Shown one piece after another: positions 42,647-51,778 of a DNA stretch of 64,000 nt. The notes under the pieces are model-generated. The model was not told the origin of the DNA, made no database searches, and saw nothing but the letters and a program-made list of their open reading frames with translations. The DNA lies in the NCBI GenBank assembly GCA_965263065.1, contig CBDHGH010000003.1:1922001-1986000 (forward strand), given 5' to 3'. Origin of the DNA: TK10-74A sp965263065 (GTDB lineage Bacteria; Chloroflexota; Dehalococcoidia; Bin125). The translations under genes were made by a program, and so were the position numbers. Numbering within the stretch: the first letter of the stretch is position 1; every line of letters begins with the position of its first letter.

Positions 42647-44096
42647 CGGCCCCCTCCTCTCCACGCACGAGCGAGGGCCCACGCACCAGCGACCTGAAGT
42701 GGTCGCCCCGGGCCGCGAAGTTCGCGTAGGCGTCGAACGACGTGCCCGCTGGCGACAGCAGCACCGTGTCCCCTGGCCGCGCGATCGCCCGCGCCGCCTG
42801 CACCGCCGCCGCCAGGTCGTCGTGTACGACGGTCTCGGGCGCCGAGCCGGCGTCGCGCAGCGCCGCCGTGAAGAGTGCGCCGGCCTCGCCGAAGCCGATC
42901 GCCGCCCGCAGCCGGCCGCGCGCCGCCTCGGCCAGCGGCGACAGCGGCAGCCGCTTCTCGCGACCGCCCAGCAGCAGCACGATCGGCCCGTCCAGCGCCC
43001 GCAGCGCGGCGACGGCGCGCTCCGGCGTCGTCGCGATCGAATCGTCCACATAGCGCACGCCGCCGATCTCGGCCACGGTCTCCAGCCGGTGCGGCACGCC
43101 CATGAAGTCGCGGATCGCGTCGGCCATCGCCGGCGCCGGCAGCCCCCACGCCCCCCCGATCGCGACGGCCGCCAGCACGTTGTCGCGGTTGTGCGCCCCC
43201 GGCAGCCGGATCGACGCGAGCGGGCACACGGCCCGCTCGACATCGCCGTCGCGCCAGATGATCTGGTCGCCGGCCAGCGTCGCGCCCGGCCCCGCGAACG
43301 CCCCCGTTCCGAAGTGGTAGACCGTCGCCGGCGTGTCGGCCGCGAAGCCCGCCGCGACCGGCTCGTCGCTGGGCAGCACGGCGATATCGCCCGGCCGCTG
43401 GTGGCGCACCAGATTGCGCTTCAGGTCGACGTAGGCGTCCCAGCCGAACTGATCGAGGTGGTTCGGCGTCACGTTCAGTACCGCCGCCAGCCGCGGGCTG
43501 CGATCGGTGCGCACCAACTGCGTGTGACTGATCTCCACCACCGCCGTCGTCTCCGGCCCGATGCCGTCGAGCGCGCTCAGCAGCCCCCGGCCGATGTTGC
43601 CCCCCACGAAGGCCGGCCGTCCGGCGGCCTCGAACATCGCGCCCACCAGCGACGTGACCGTCGTCTTGCCGGCGCTGCCGGTGATCCCGATCACGGGCGC
43701 GGGGCAGCGCCGCAGGAAGAGCCGCATCATCGCCGTGATCGGCACGCCGGCGGCGCGCGCAGCGGCCAGCAGCGGCAGCTCGTCGGGCACGCCCTGGCTC
43801 GCGAACAGCACGTCGACCCGCGACGCCAGGCCCGGGTGATTGCCCCCCGCCTCGATCGCACAGGGGATGCCGTCGAGCGCGCGGATCTGCGACCGCAGCT
43901 CGGCGATCGGCCGGCGCTCCGAGACGACGATCTCCGCCGCCCGCTCGGCGTGCAGGAAGCGCACGATGTCGATGCCCTCGACGCCCAGCCCCACGACGCC
44001 CACGCGCAGCCCGGCGAAGCGCAGCGGTTCGCCCGGTGCCTCGGACAAGGGGCGTGGCGCGCGGCGGTCGGGGGCCGGGGCGGTCATGGTCGTCAT
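42633..44096 (-). CDS. murD: UDP-N-acetylmuramoyl-L-alanine--D-glutamate ligase
   Basis: This ligase adds D-Glu to UDP-MurNAc-L-Ala. The 487-residue product has a Rossmann-like N-terminal domain (GVVGLGVEGIDIVRFL), the P-loop VIGITGSAGKTTVTSLVGA, AVLNVTPNHLDQFGWDAY, LPGAHNRDNVLAAVAI, and the C-terminal FMGVPHRLETVAEIGGVRYV with DDSIATTPE. The N-terminal 25 residues are Pro/Ala-rich. I start at ATG 44096; ATG 44087 is an equally possible start. Confidence 0.95.
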   Translation of the reverse strand: MTTMTAPAPDRRAPRPLSEAPGEPLRFAGLRVGVVGLGVEGIDIVRFLHAERAAEIVVSERRPIAELRSQIRALDGIPCAIEAGGNHPGLASRVDVLFASQGVPDELPLLAAARAAGVPITAMMRLFLRRCPAPVIGITGSAGKTTVTSLVGAMFEAAGRPAFVGGNIGRGLLSALDGIGPETTAVVEISHTQLVRTDRSPRLAAVLNVTPNHLDQFGWDAYVDLKRNLVRHQRPGDIAVLPSDEPVAAGFAADTPATVYHFGTGAFAGPGATLAGDQIIWRDGDVERAVCPLASIRLPGAHNRDNVLAAVAIGGAWGLPAPAMADAIRDFMGVPHRLETVAEIGGVRYVDDSIATTPERAVAALRALDGPIVLLLGGREKRLPLSPLAEAARGRLRAAIGFGEAGALFTAALRDAGSAPETVVHDDLAAAVQAARAIARPGDTVLLSPAGTSFDAYANFAARGDHFRSLVRGPSLVRGEEGADGAR

Positions 44097-44125
44097 CGCC
44101 TGCGCTTTCGAATCGGCGTCATCGT

Positions 44126-45088
44126 TCAGACCTGCAGCGCCAGCGCGACGCCGAGGATCGCGCCCGCGATCCCCACCAGCCACGCTCGCGTCACGACTTG
44201 GGGCTCGGACCAGCCGAGCAGTTCGAAGTGGTTGTGCAGCGGCGCCATGCGCAGCACGCGCCGGCCGCCGGTCAGCTTGAAGTAGCCGATCTGGACGATG
44301 TCCGAGCCCGCCTCGAGCACGAACACGATCCCGATGATCGGCAGCAGCAGCCAATGGCCCGTCATCAGCGCCACGATCGCCAGCGTGCCGCCCAGCGCCA
44401 GCGCGCCCGTGTCGCCCATGAAGATCTGCGCCGGGTGCGCGTTGAACCAGAGGAAGCCCAGCGTCGCCCCCACCGTCGTGAAGGCGAAGCGCACCAGGAA
44501 GTCCTGCTCCTGCCCCACCGCGATCACGCCGTAGGCGGCGAAGGCGATCGCCAGGGTGCCGCCGGCCAGCGCGTCCATCCCGTCGGTGATCGCCACCGAT
44601 GTCGTGGTCGCCAGGATCACCAGCACCGCGATGGGGATGTAGAACGCGCCCAGCGAGTACTGCCCCGCCCAGGGAATGTTGATGCTCTTCGTGTCGAGCC
44701 CGTAGAACAGCGTCAGCGCCGCGCCCAGCGCGAACAGCAGCAGCAGCACGATCTTCAGCCGCCAGCTCAGCCCCCACTGCACGCGCCCCTGCAGCGTGCC
44801 CAGGTCGTCGATCAGGCCGATGCCCCCCAGCACGACGATCGCCACCAGCGGCAGCAGGATCGACTCCCGGTCGATGACGTTGGTCGCCAGCGTCAGCACG
44901 GCCACCGTGGCGAAGATGATCAGCCCGCCCATGGTCGGCGTGCCGGCCTTGATGTGATGCGAGTCGGGGCCCTCGTCGCTGATCGCCTTGCCGATCGCGC
45001 GGCGCCGCAGCAGGGCCAGCAGCGGCCGGCCGATCGCCAGCGCGAGCACGAACGCGATCCCGGCCGTCGCCAGCGAGAACGCCGTCAT
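44126..45088 (-). CDS. mraY: Phospho-N-acetylmuramoyl-pentapeptide-transferase
   Basis: This integral membrane enzyme makes lipid I from UDP-MurNAc-pentapeptide and undecaprenyl phosphate. The 320-residue product has about ten helices, HHIKAGTPTMGGLIIF, the catalytic LIDDLGTLQG loop, ITDGMDALAGGTLAIAF, FMGDTGALALGGTL (second Asp cluster), and MAPLHNHFELLGWSEPQVVT. ATG 45088 overlaps the murF stop (ATGA). Confidence 0.97.
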   Translation of the reverse strand: MTAFSLATAGIAFVLALAIGRPLLALLRRRAIGKAISDEGPDSHHIKAGTPTMGGLIIFATVAVLTLATNVIDRESILLPLVAIVVLGGIGLIDDLGTLQGRVQWGLSWRLKIVLLLLFALGAALTLFYGLDTKSINIPWAGQYSLGAFYIPIAVLVILATTTSVAITDGMDALAGGTLAIAFAAYGVIAVGQEQDFLVRFAFTTVGATLGFLWFNAHPAQIFMGDTGALALGGTLAIVALMTGHWLLLPIIGIVFVLEAGSDIVQIGYFKLTGGRRVLRMAPLHNHFELLGWSEPQVVTRAWLVGIAGAILGVALALQV

Positions 45089-46521
45089 GACGGGTGCTCC
45101 TCGCCGTTCGACCCGCCATTCGTCGCGCCGGGTCGCTGCGCCGGTCCGGGGGGCGTGATCAGCCCCTTGACCACCGTCTCCAGCGCCAGCCCGTGCGATG
45201 CCTTGACCAGCACGACGTCGTCGGCGCCGACTTCGTTGCGCAGCAGCTCGCCGGCCTCGTCCTTGTCGGCGAACCACTGAATGTGGCGATGCCCCGCGTC
45301 CCAGGCGCCGTCCGTGATGCCGCGCGCCCGCCGCCCGATCGCGATCAGCCGGTCGCAGCGACCGACGGCGTACTCGCCCACCGCCCGGTGCGATGCGGCC
45401 TCCTCCTGGCCCAGCTCGAGCATGTCGCCCAGCACCGCGATGCGATGCCCCGCCATCCCGGCCAGCAGATCGAGCGCCGCCCGCATCGAGAGCGGCGCGG
45501 CGTTGTAGGTGTCGTCGAGGATCGTGGCGCCGGAGTAGCCGCGGCGCGGCTTCAGCCGGCTGCCGGCGTGCAGCCGCGACAGCGCCTCGGCCGTGTCCGA
45601 CGGCGACAGCCCCGCCACGTGCGCGACGGCCGCCGCCGCCAGCGCCGTCATCGCGTGGTGCGCCCCGGCCAGCGGCGTGCGCACCGCGATCGGCTGCGCC
45701 GCGTCCGGCAGATGCAGCGTGAACGCGATCCCGTCCAGCCCGTGCGAGACGACGTCCGTCGCCCGCACGTCCACGTCATCGCCCCGCCCGAACAGCAGCG
45801 TCCGCGCCGATGTCCGCGCGCGCATGCGCCGTACGCGGGGGTCGTCGCCGTTCAGGATCGCCACGCCGTCGGGCGGCAGCGACGCCGGCAGCAGCCCCTT
45901 GATCTGCTCCGTCGCCTCGATCGAGCCGAAGCGCTCCAGGTGCGTCGGCCCCACGTTCGTCACGATGCCGATGTCCGGCGCGCCCACATCGACGAGCAGC
46001 TCCATCTCGCAGCGGTCGTAGGGCCCCATCTCGACGACCGCCCACTCGTGCGACGGCGCCAGCCCCAGCAGCGCCAGCGGCAGGCCGATGTCGCTGTTGA
46101 AGTTGCGCGGGCTCTCCAGCGTCTCGTAGCGCGAGCGCAGCACGTCGGCCACGGCCTCGCGCGTCGTCGTCTTGCCCACGCTGCCGGTGATCCCGATCAC
46201 CAGCGCCGCCCGCGACGCGCGCCAGCGCTTCGCCGCCTGCTGCAACGCGAGCCGCGTGTCCTCGACCAGGAAGACGCCGGCTCGCGCCGGCAGGTCCGGC
46301 GGCGTCATGCGCGTCAGCAGGCCCGTCGCGCCGCGCTCCACGGCGTCCGCCAGGAAGCGATGCCCGTCCGTCTGCTCGCCGCGCAGCGCCACGAACAGCG
46401 CCCCCGGCGTCACCTTGCGCGAGTCGATCACGATGTCGTTGAACGGCGACGCCTCGCGCGGCGCGTCCGGATTGAGCAGCAGCGGCCCCAGGACCTCGGC
46501 GAGTCGGCGTGGATCGATCAT
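45085..46521 (-). CDS. murF: UDP-N-acetylmuramoyl-tripeptide--D-alanyl-D-alanine ligase
   Basis: This ligase adds D-Ala-D-Ala to complete the pentapeptide. The 478-residue product has DIVIDSRKVTPGALFVALRG (MurF N-terminal domain), the P-loop VIGITGSVGKTTTREAVADV, NVGPTHLERFGSIEATEQIK and TILDDTYNAAPLSMRAALDL. The MurF rather than MurE identity follows from this last motif (YNANP-type, with variation) and the spacing of the N-terminal domain. It directly abuts the ftsI stop (ATGA). murE, usually between them, is missing. Confidence 0.93.
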   Translation of the reverse strand: MIDPRRLAEVLGPLLLNPDAPREASPFNDIVIDSRKVTPGALFVALRGEQTDGHRFLADAVERGATGLLTRMTPPDLPARAGVFLVEDTRLALQQAAKRWRASRAALVIGITGSVGKTTTREAVADVLRSRYETLESPRNFNSDIGLPLALLGLAPSHEWAVVEMGPYDRCEMELLVDVGAPDIGIVTNVGPTHLERFGSIEATEQIKGLLPASLPPDGVAILNGDDPRVRRMRARTSARTLLFGRGDDVDVRATDVVSHGLDGIAFTLHLPDAAQPIAVRTPLAGAHHAMTALAAAAVAHVAGLSPSDTAEALSRLHAGSRLKPRRGYSGATILDDTYNAAPLSMRAALDLLAGMAGHRIAVLGDMLELGQEEAASHRAVGEYAVGRCDRLIAIGRRARGITDGAWDAGHRHIQWFADKDEAGELLRNEVGADDVVLVKASHGLALETVVKGLITPPGPAQRPGATNGGSNGEEHPS

Positions 46522-48425
46522 CCCGCCCCCGCTCCCGCCGGCTCCGCGGCCTCCGCCTGCGCGTCGCGATCGGCCTCCGTCAGCGGCTCCGCGACCTCCA
46601 CGCCGGCCGGCGTCGCGTCCGCGCCGGCCGCGGTCGCATCCGTCTCGCTGGGGCGCTCCGCCGCCGGCGATGTCTCGCCCGGCGCGGTGTCGAAGAGGTC
46701 GGGCTGCGCCACGTACGACGACGGATGCACGCCCAGCAGCGGCAGCACGTCGGCCAGCAGCGCCGAGAACACCGGCGCCGCGACGACGCCCCCGAAGATC
46801 TCCCCCTGCGGCCGGTCCAGCTTGACCAGGATCACGACCCGCGGGTCGTCGACCGGCGCGAAGCCCGCGAACGACGCGATCGACTCGTCCTCCAGGTAGA
46901 CGCCGTTCTCGACGATGTCCGACGTGCCGGACTTGCCGGCCACGGGCCAGCCCGGCGTCTGCGCCGGGTGGCCGCTGACGCCGTCGACGACCGCCTGCAT
47001 CATGCGGCGCACGCTGGCCGCGGTCTCTTCACTGATCACCCGCCCGTCGCTGACGACCGGGAAGTCCTGCACCCCGTCCTTCGTGATCACCGAGCGCACG
47101 ATGCGCGGCCGCAGCAATTCGCCGCCGTTCGCGATCGCGGCGTAGGCCCGCACGATCTGCAGCGGCGTCACCGAGATGCCCTGCCCGAACGAGTTGGTCG
47201 CCAGGTCGACTTCCGACCAGAAGAGGTTGCCGGGCTGCTTGAGGATGCCCGGCGATTCCCCGGCCAGCCCCGAGCCCGTCACGTCGCCGAAGCCGAACCC
47301 GGTCACGTAGTCGTAGAAGCGGTACGCGCCCATCTGCGTCGCCACCCAGGCCGTGCCCGTGTTCAGCGAGCGCTGCAAGACCTGCGTCATCGTCTGCTGG
47401 CCGTGGAACGACAGATCGAAGTTGCGGATCGTCCGCGCCCCCACGACGATCGCGCCCGTATCCACGAACGTCGTGTGCGGCGACACCACGCCGGCATCGA
47501 TCGCCCCCGCCATCGTGAAGACCTTGAACACCGACCCCGGCTCATACATGTCCGTGACCACGCGGTTGCGGATCAGCGCGAAGTCGGTGTTCGGGTCGGC
47601 CAGGTTCAACTCCTTGACGTTGAACGTCGGCGACGCCGCCAGCGCCAGGATGTCGCCCGTGTTGGGGTCCATCATCAGGATCGAGCCGCCGCGCGCGCCC
47701 GTGTCGGCCAGCGCCTGCGCCAAGTGCTGCTCCGCGATGCGCTGCAGGCCCTTGTCGATCGTCAGCACCAAGTCCGCCCCGGATTCCGTCGCCGTCCGCG
47801 CCTGCGCCCCGAACGGGATCGGGTTGCCGATGCTGTCGCGCTCGAAGAGCAGCAGCCCCGGGCTGCCGGCCAGAATCGCGTCGAAGTCGAACTCCACGCC
47901 CGACAGCCCCTGGTTGTCACGGCCCACGAAGCCCAGCAGCTGGCTCGCCAGTCCGCCCTCCGTGTACCGGCGCAGGCTGGCCGGCGTCACCTTTACTCCT
48001 GGCAGCCCCGCCGCCGTGATCGTTTCGCCCAGCGCGAACGGCACGTTCAGCGCCAGCAGGATGTCGCGGCCCCCACCCGTCCCCACCACGGCGCGGATCG
48101 TCGGCTGATCCACGCCCAGCAGCCGCGACAGCTCCTCCACCGCCTGACGCTCGTTTCGCGTGTCGAGTTCCCAGGCCTCGCGGTCGACGTGGATCTCGAA
48201 CGTGTCGACCCCCGTCACCAGCGGCAGCCCGTTGCGATCGAGGATCGCGCCGCGCGTCCCCGCCACCTCCTGCGCCCAGAAGTGCGCGTCGTGCGCCTCG
48301 GCTTCGAACTGCGGGTGGTCGAGAATCTGGACGTGCACCAGTCGCAGGCAGAGCAGCACCCCAAACACGACGAAGACCGTCGCCACGAGACGTAGTCGCC
48401 AGGGACTGATCCCCGCCCGCTCCAT
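46518..48425 (-). CDS. ftsI: Class B penicillin-binding protein, septal transpeptidase FtsI/PBP2x-like
   Basis: The 635-residue protein has an N-terminal membrane helix (LVATVFVVFGVLLCLRLVHV), a dimerisation or pedestal domain with RGAILDRNGLPLVTGVDTFE, and a transpeptidase domain with the active-site EPGSVFKVFTMAG (SxxK), SLNTGTAWV (SxN) and VAGKSGTSDI (KSGT). There are no PASTA domains. After the catalytic domain it has a 60-residue acidic Ala/Glu/Pro tail ending EPAGAGAG. It is the partner of FtsW for septal wall synthesis. Confidence 0.94.
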   Translation of the reverse strand: MERAGISPWRLRLVATVFVVFGVLLCLRLVHVQILDHPQFEAEAHDAHFWAQEVAGTRGAILDRNGLPLVTGVDTFEIHVDREAWELDTRNERQAVEELSRLLGVDQPTIRAVVGTGGGRDILLALNVPFALGETITAAGLPGVKVTPASLRRYTEGGLASQLLGFVGRDNQGLSGVEFDFDAILAGSPGLLLFERDSIGNPIPFGAQARTATESGADLVLTIDKGLQRIAEQHLAQALADTGARGGSILMMDPNTGDILALAASPTFNVKELNLADPNTDFALIRNRVVTDMYEPGSVFKVFTMAGAIDAGVVSPHTTFVDTGAIVVGARTIRNFDLSFHGQQTMTQVLQRSLNTGTAWVATQMGAYRFYDYVTGFGFGDVTGSGLAGESPGILKQPGNLFWSEVDLATNSFGQGISVTPLQIVRAYAAIANGGELLRPRIVRSVITKDGVQDFPVVSDGRVISEETAASVRRMMQAVVDGVSGHPAQTPGWPVAGKSGTSDIVENGVYLEDESIASFAGFAPVDDPRVVILVKLDRPQGEIFGGVVAAPVFSALLADVLPLLGVHPSSYVAQPDLFDTAPGETSPAAERPSETDATAAGADATPAGVEVAEPLTEADRDAQAEAAEPAGAGAG

Positions 48426-48527
48426 GACTCCTCACTCCTGCCCACCGGGGGCCGCACGACCCGCCTCCGGCAGAGCCAACTCCCGGCGCGGCGGCCCACA
48501 CGACCAGGCCACCGCCGCGCCAACCCA

Positions 48528-48977
48528 CTAACGAACGATCAACACGTCCAGCAGGCGCTGCCACCAGGCAGCGCCCTCCGGGACGACCGCCTCCCGCCGC
48601 GGGAGAAATCGGGCGGGCAGCAGGCGCTCCGGTGGAGCCGTATCGACCGTGAGTAGAACCGTCGGGCGGGCCGGGGTGAGCCCCAGCCGCGTCTTGGCGA
48701 CCGCCGCGACGCGCTCCAGCGAGGTCAGCTCGCCGACCTGCGAGGCCAGCTCGCGGACCTCCGCTTGCGCCGCCGCGCGCTGGCGTTCCAGATCGCGCAG
48801 CGCGGCGCCGGTCGCGGTGGCGTCGCTTGATTGCAGTACGGGGAGGGCGGCGGCGATCGCCAGCCCCACGACCCCCACCCAGACCCACAGCGGCAGTCGG
48901 GCACGGCGAATCGGTGGGGGGACCCGCATCGCGGCCCGCCGCGCCACCGGCAACGGCATGGCCTGTGCGCGGGCCAC
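48528..48977 (-). CDS. ftsL: FtsL/DivIC-like division protein
   Basis: The 149-residue bitopic protein has a basic cytoplasmic N-terminus, one membrane helix (LWVWVGVVGLAIAAALPVLQ), and a coiled coil (ALRDLERQRAAAQAEVRELA) ending in the FtsL-type ERVAAVAKTRLGLTPARPT. The call rests on position between rsmH and ftsI as much as on sequence, since FtsL is poorly conserved. The C-terminal 45 residues after VLLTVDTAPPERL are extra. GTG 48977 starts two bases after the rsmH stop. Confidence 0.82.
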   Translation of the reverse strand: MARAQAMPLPVARRAAMRVPPPIRRARLPLWVWVGVVGLAIAAALPVLQSSDATATGAALRDLERQRAAAQAEVRELASQVGELTSLERVAAVAKTRLGLTPARPTVLLTVDTAPPERLLPARFLPRREAVVPEGAAWWQRLLDVLIVR

Positions 48978-48979
48978 GG

Positions 48980-49894
48980 CTAACGCGCCTCGGCCGCTCG
49001 CAGCCGCGCGCTGCGGCTGCGAGGGTTGCGCTCCACCTCGGCGGCGCTCGGGCGCACCACCTTACGGGTTAGCACCCGGAACGCGGGCGCGTCGCCCTGC
49101 GACGCGTCGCGAAGAAATTGCTTGACCAACCGATCTTCCAGCGAGTGGAAGCTGATGATGACGAGGCGGGATCCAAAGCCGAGCAGGCTGCGGGCCAAGG
49201 CAAGAAGGTCGCCCAGGCGCCGAAGCTCCTGGTTGACCGCCATGCGAAGGGCCAAAAAGGTTTTGGTGGCGGGGTGAACTCTACTAGAAGTACTGGCTTT
49301 GCGGCCTTTCCCCGCAGCCTGCTCGACGGCTTTGGCAAGATCAGTTGTGGTCGCCAACGGTCGGCGAGCCACGATCTGGCGTGCGATGCGGCGCGATCGC
49401 CACTCATCGCCAAGGCGGTAGAGGAGGTCGGCCAGATCGCCCTCCTCGTATTCATTCACAATCGCCGCGGCGGTCAGATCCGTCGCCGGCGACATGCGCA
49501 TGTCCAAGGGGCCGCTCTCCCGGAAGGAGAAGCCCCGCTCGGGCGTGTCGAGCTGCATGCTCGAGACGCCCAGGTCCAGCAGCACCCCGTCGGCCGGGAC
49601 GATCCCCGCCGCGGCGGCGCTGCTCGTGATTTCGTCGAAGTAGCCCTCCGCGAAGCGCACCCGGTCGCCGTAGCCGGCCAGCCGCGCCCGCGCGACCGCC
49701 AAGGCGGCCGGGTCGGCGTCGTTGGCGAGCAGGCGCCCGTCCGGCGCCGACGCCTCGAGGATGGCGGCGCTGTGGCCGCCGGCCCCGGTCGTGCAGTCGA
49801 TGTAGCGACCGCCGGGCCGCACGTTGAGGTACGCCAGCGCTTCGTCGCGCATCACCGGCTGGTGCGGCATGCGGCTGTTCTGCATGGGGCTCAT
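48980..49894 (-). CDS. rsmH: 16S rRNA (cytosine1402-N4)-methyltransferase
   Basis: This SAM enzyme methylates C1402 of 16S rRNA. The 304-residue product has HQPVMRDEALAYLNVRPGGR, the SAM motif DCTTGAGGHSAAILE, LDLGVSSMQLDTPERGFSFR, PLDMRMSP, VHPATKTFLALRMAVNQEL and ISFHSLEDRLVKQFLRD. ATG 49894 overlaps the mraZ stop (ATGA), the standard mraZ-rsmH start of a dcw cluster. Confidence 0.97.
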   Translation of the reverse strand: MSPMQNSRMPHQPVMRDEALAYLNVRPGGRYIDCTTGAGGHSAAILEASAPDGRLLANDADPAALAVARARLAGYGDRVRFAEGYFDEITSSAAAAGIVPADGVLLDLGVSSMQLDTPERGFSFRESGPLDMRMSPATDLTAAAIVNEYEEGDLADLLYRLGDEWRSRRIARQIVARRPLATTTDLAKAVEQAAGKGRKASTSSRVHPATKTFLALRMAVNQELRRLGDLLALARSLLGFGSRLVIISFHSLEDRLVKQFLRDASQGDAPAFRVLTRKVVRPSAAEVERNPRSRSARLRAAEAR

Positions 49895-50325
49895 GACGTC
49901 CCCCCGCCGCTGGCTTCGAGGTCGGCCGGGAACTCGCTCTCGACGAGCGCCAACTCGCGCTCCCAGACCTCGGGGTTCCAGATCTCCAAACATTCCCGAC
50001 GGCCCAGCAGGACGGCCTGCCCCGTGAGCTGCGCCCGCTCGCGAAAGCGCGCCGGCAGCAAGATCCGCCCCTGCCCGTCCAGCTCGACCTCCGTCGAACT
50101 GCCGTACAGGGCGCGGCGGAGGCGGCGGCCACGCGGTTGGCTCGCCGACTCCCGAGTCAGATCCTCCGCCGTGCGGTCGAACTCCGCGGCGGTATAGAGT
50201 TCCAGACAGCCGTCCGCGCTCTGCGTGACGACGCCACCCTCCGCGAACGCCGCGCGATAGCGCGCCGGCACGGCCATGCGGCCGCGATTGTCCAGGGAGT
50301 GAGCGAAGGTGCCTCGGAAGGCCAA
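49891..50325 (-). CDS. mraZ: Transcriptional regulator MraZ
   Basis: This double SpoVT/AbrB-fold repressor acts on the dcw operon. The two repeats are evident: FRGTFAHSLDNRGRMAVPAR near the N-terminus and SSTEVELDGQGRILLPARFR in the second half. The conserved start just before FRGTF points to TTG 50325 (giving about 144 residues); GTG 50349 is an alternative. An out-of-frame ATG lies between the two. The gene is preceded by its own operator (50402-50447). Confidence 0.92.
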   Translation of the reverse strand: MAFRGTFAHSLDNRGRMAVPARYRAAFAEGGVVTQSADGCLELYTAAEFDRTAEDLTRESASQPRGRRLRRALYGSSTEVELDGQGRILLPARFRERAQLTGQAVLLGRRECLEIWNPEVWERELALVESEFPADLEASGGGTS

Positions 50326-50401
50326 CGCGCGACATCCGTTTCCAGTCACTTTCCGGGGGGATGAGGATTCCGTTTCCCCTGTGTGGACCTCCGACCAAGG
50401 T

Positions 50402-50456
50402 CCCCACTTCTCCCCACAACAGGACACATCGTGCCACTATTCCCCACTGTTGTCAA
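50402..50456 (-). promoter_or_regulatory. dcw promoter overlain by MraZ operator boxes
   Basis: On the minus strand TTGACA (50451-50456), a 17-base spacer and CACGAT (50428-50433) form the promoter. GTG triplets begin at 50447, 50437, 50427, 50417 and 50407, exactly ten bases apart. Three of them are GTGGGG, and the fourth GTG unit is a partial match (GTGG). This is the known MraZ-box layout (TGGGN repeats at ten-base steps), so MraZ should repress the whole division cluster. Confidence 0.85.
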
Positions 50457-50550
50457 CACCTTCGTCAAGCGTTCGCGGGAAAAATCTTTTTCGCCCCCAT
50501 TTCGGGCCCCATCGCGCCCCCGCGGTGCGCCAGCCGAAGGGCCCTACCAG

Positions 50551-51060
50551 ATGGCGATAAGCCTCCGCGTCGCCATTCTCACCGTCAGCGACCGCGGCGC
50601 CCGCGGCCAGCGTGAGGACACGTCGGGCCCCGCGATCGCCGAGCTGCTCGCGCCCCTCGGGGCGAAGATCGTCGAAAAAGCGATCGTGCCCGATCAGGCC
50701 GATCGCATCAGCGCCCAACTGCGCACATGGGTCGCCGAGCCGGGCATCAACTGCATCGTCACGACGGGCGGCACCGGCCTTGGCCCGCGCGATGTCACGC
50801 CCGAGGCGACGCGCCCCGTTATCGAGCGCGAGATCCCCGGCCTGGCCGAGGTCATGCGCGCCGAGGGCCTGCGTCACACCCCCAAGGCCGCCCTCAGTCG
50901 CGGCCTCGCCGGGGCCAGCGGTACGACCCTGATCCTCAACCTGCCCGGCTCCGAGCGCGGCGTGCGCGAGAACCTGGGCGCCGTCCTGCCCGTCCTGGCG
51001 CACGCCGTGGAACTGCTCGCCGGCGTCACCGAGCACCCCCCGCCTGCCCCCCAGTCATGA
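50551..51060 (+). CDS. Molybdenum cofactor biosynthesis protein, MoaB/MogA type
   Basis: The 169-residue protein belongs to the MoCF-binding fold that adenylylates molybdopterin. Marks are VAILTVSDRGARGQREDTSG, CIVTTGGTGLGPRDVTPEAT (the GTG motif), and GTTLILNLPGSERGVRENLG (the NLPGSP-type loop). It diverges from mraZ and lies 13 bases before trmD, so it is co-transcribed with trmD. Sequence alone does not settle MoaB versus MogA. Its presence implies molybdo- or tungsto-enzymes in this organism. Confidence 0.9.
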   Translation: MAISLRVAILTVSDRGARGQREDTSGPAIAELLAPLGAKIVEKAIVPDQADRISAQLRTWVAEPGINCIVTTGGTGLGPRDVTPEATRPVIEREIPGLAEVMRAEGLRHTPKAALSRGLAGASGTTLILNLPGSERGVRENLGAVLPVLAHAVELLAGVTEHPPPAPQS

Positions 51061-51073
51061 CCGGCCCCCCGTC

Positions 51074-51778
51074 ATGACCGCCCCCCCGCTCCGCATCGAC
51101 ATCCTCTCTATCTTCCCGGAGGTCTTCGCCGCGCCGCTCGACACCGGCATCCTGCGTCGCGCCCGCGAGGCCGGGCTCGTCGCCGTCCACGCCCACGACC
51201 TGCGCGACTGGACGACCGACAAGTACCGCAGCGTCGACGACGCCCCCTACGGCGGCGGCGCCGGCATGGTCATGCGGCCCGAGCCCTGGTTCGCCGCCGT
51301 CGAGGCGCTGCGCGCCGCCGCGCGCCCGCCCGGCCGCGCCGTCCTGCTCACCCCCCAGGGCCGCCCCTTCTCGCAGGCCCTCGCCTGCGAACTTGCGACG
51401 GAGCCCCGCCTCATCCTCATGGCCGCCCGCTACGAGGGAATCGACGAGCGCGTCCGCGTCCACCTCGCCGACGACGAGATCTCCATCGGCGACTACGTGC
51501 TCAGCGGCGGCGAGATCCCCGCCATGGTCCTCGCCGACGCCGTCGTGCGGCTGCTGCCCGGCGCGCTGGGCTCCCCCGAGTCGCTGAGCGAGGAGTCGCA
51601 CCAGGACGGCCTGCTGGAGTACCCGCACTACACCCGCCCGGCCGACTTCCGCGGCTGGCGCGTCCCCGACATCCTGCTCAGCGGCGACCACGCCCGCATC
51701 GACGCCTGGCGTCGGCAGCAGCGCCTCGATCGCACGGCCGTCCGTCGCCCGGACCTGCTCGGCGGTCGGGGGGTGTGA
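51074..51778 (+). CDS. trmD: tRNA (guanine37-N1)-methyltransferase
   Basis: This trefoil-knot SPOUT enzyme makes m1G37 in tRNA, preventing frameshifting. The 234-residue product has IDILSIFPEVFAAPLDTGIL, RSVDDAPYGGGAGMVMRPEP, LILMAARYEGIDERVRVHLA, the SAM-knot IGDYVLSGGEIPAMVLADAV, and SHQDGLLEYPHYTRP. In most bacteria rplS follows directly; here rplS is 2 kb further on because of an insertion. Confidence 0.97.
   Translation: MTAPPLRIDILSIFPEVFAAPLDTGILRRAREAGLVAVHAHDLRDWTTDKYRSVDDAPYGGGAGMVMRPEPWFAAVEALRAAARPPGRAVLLTPQGRPFSQALACELATEPRLILMAARYEGIDERVRVHLADDEISIGDYVLSGGEIPAMVLADAVVRLLPGALGSPESLSEESHQDGLLEYPHYTRPADFRGWRVPDILLSGDHARIDAWRRQQRLDRTAVRRPDLLGGRGV

Noticed and set aside
50470..50490. 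GGGAAAAATCTTTTTCGCC as a terminator
   Set aside because: It lies between two divergent promoters (mraZ and moaB), so no transcript would need to end there; the six-base arms are short.
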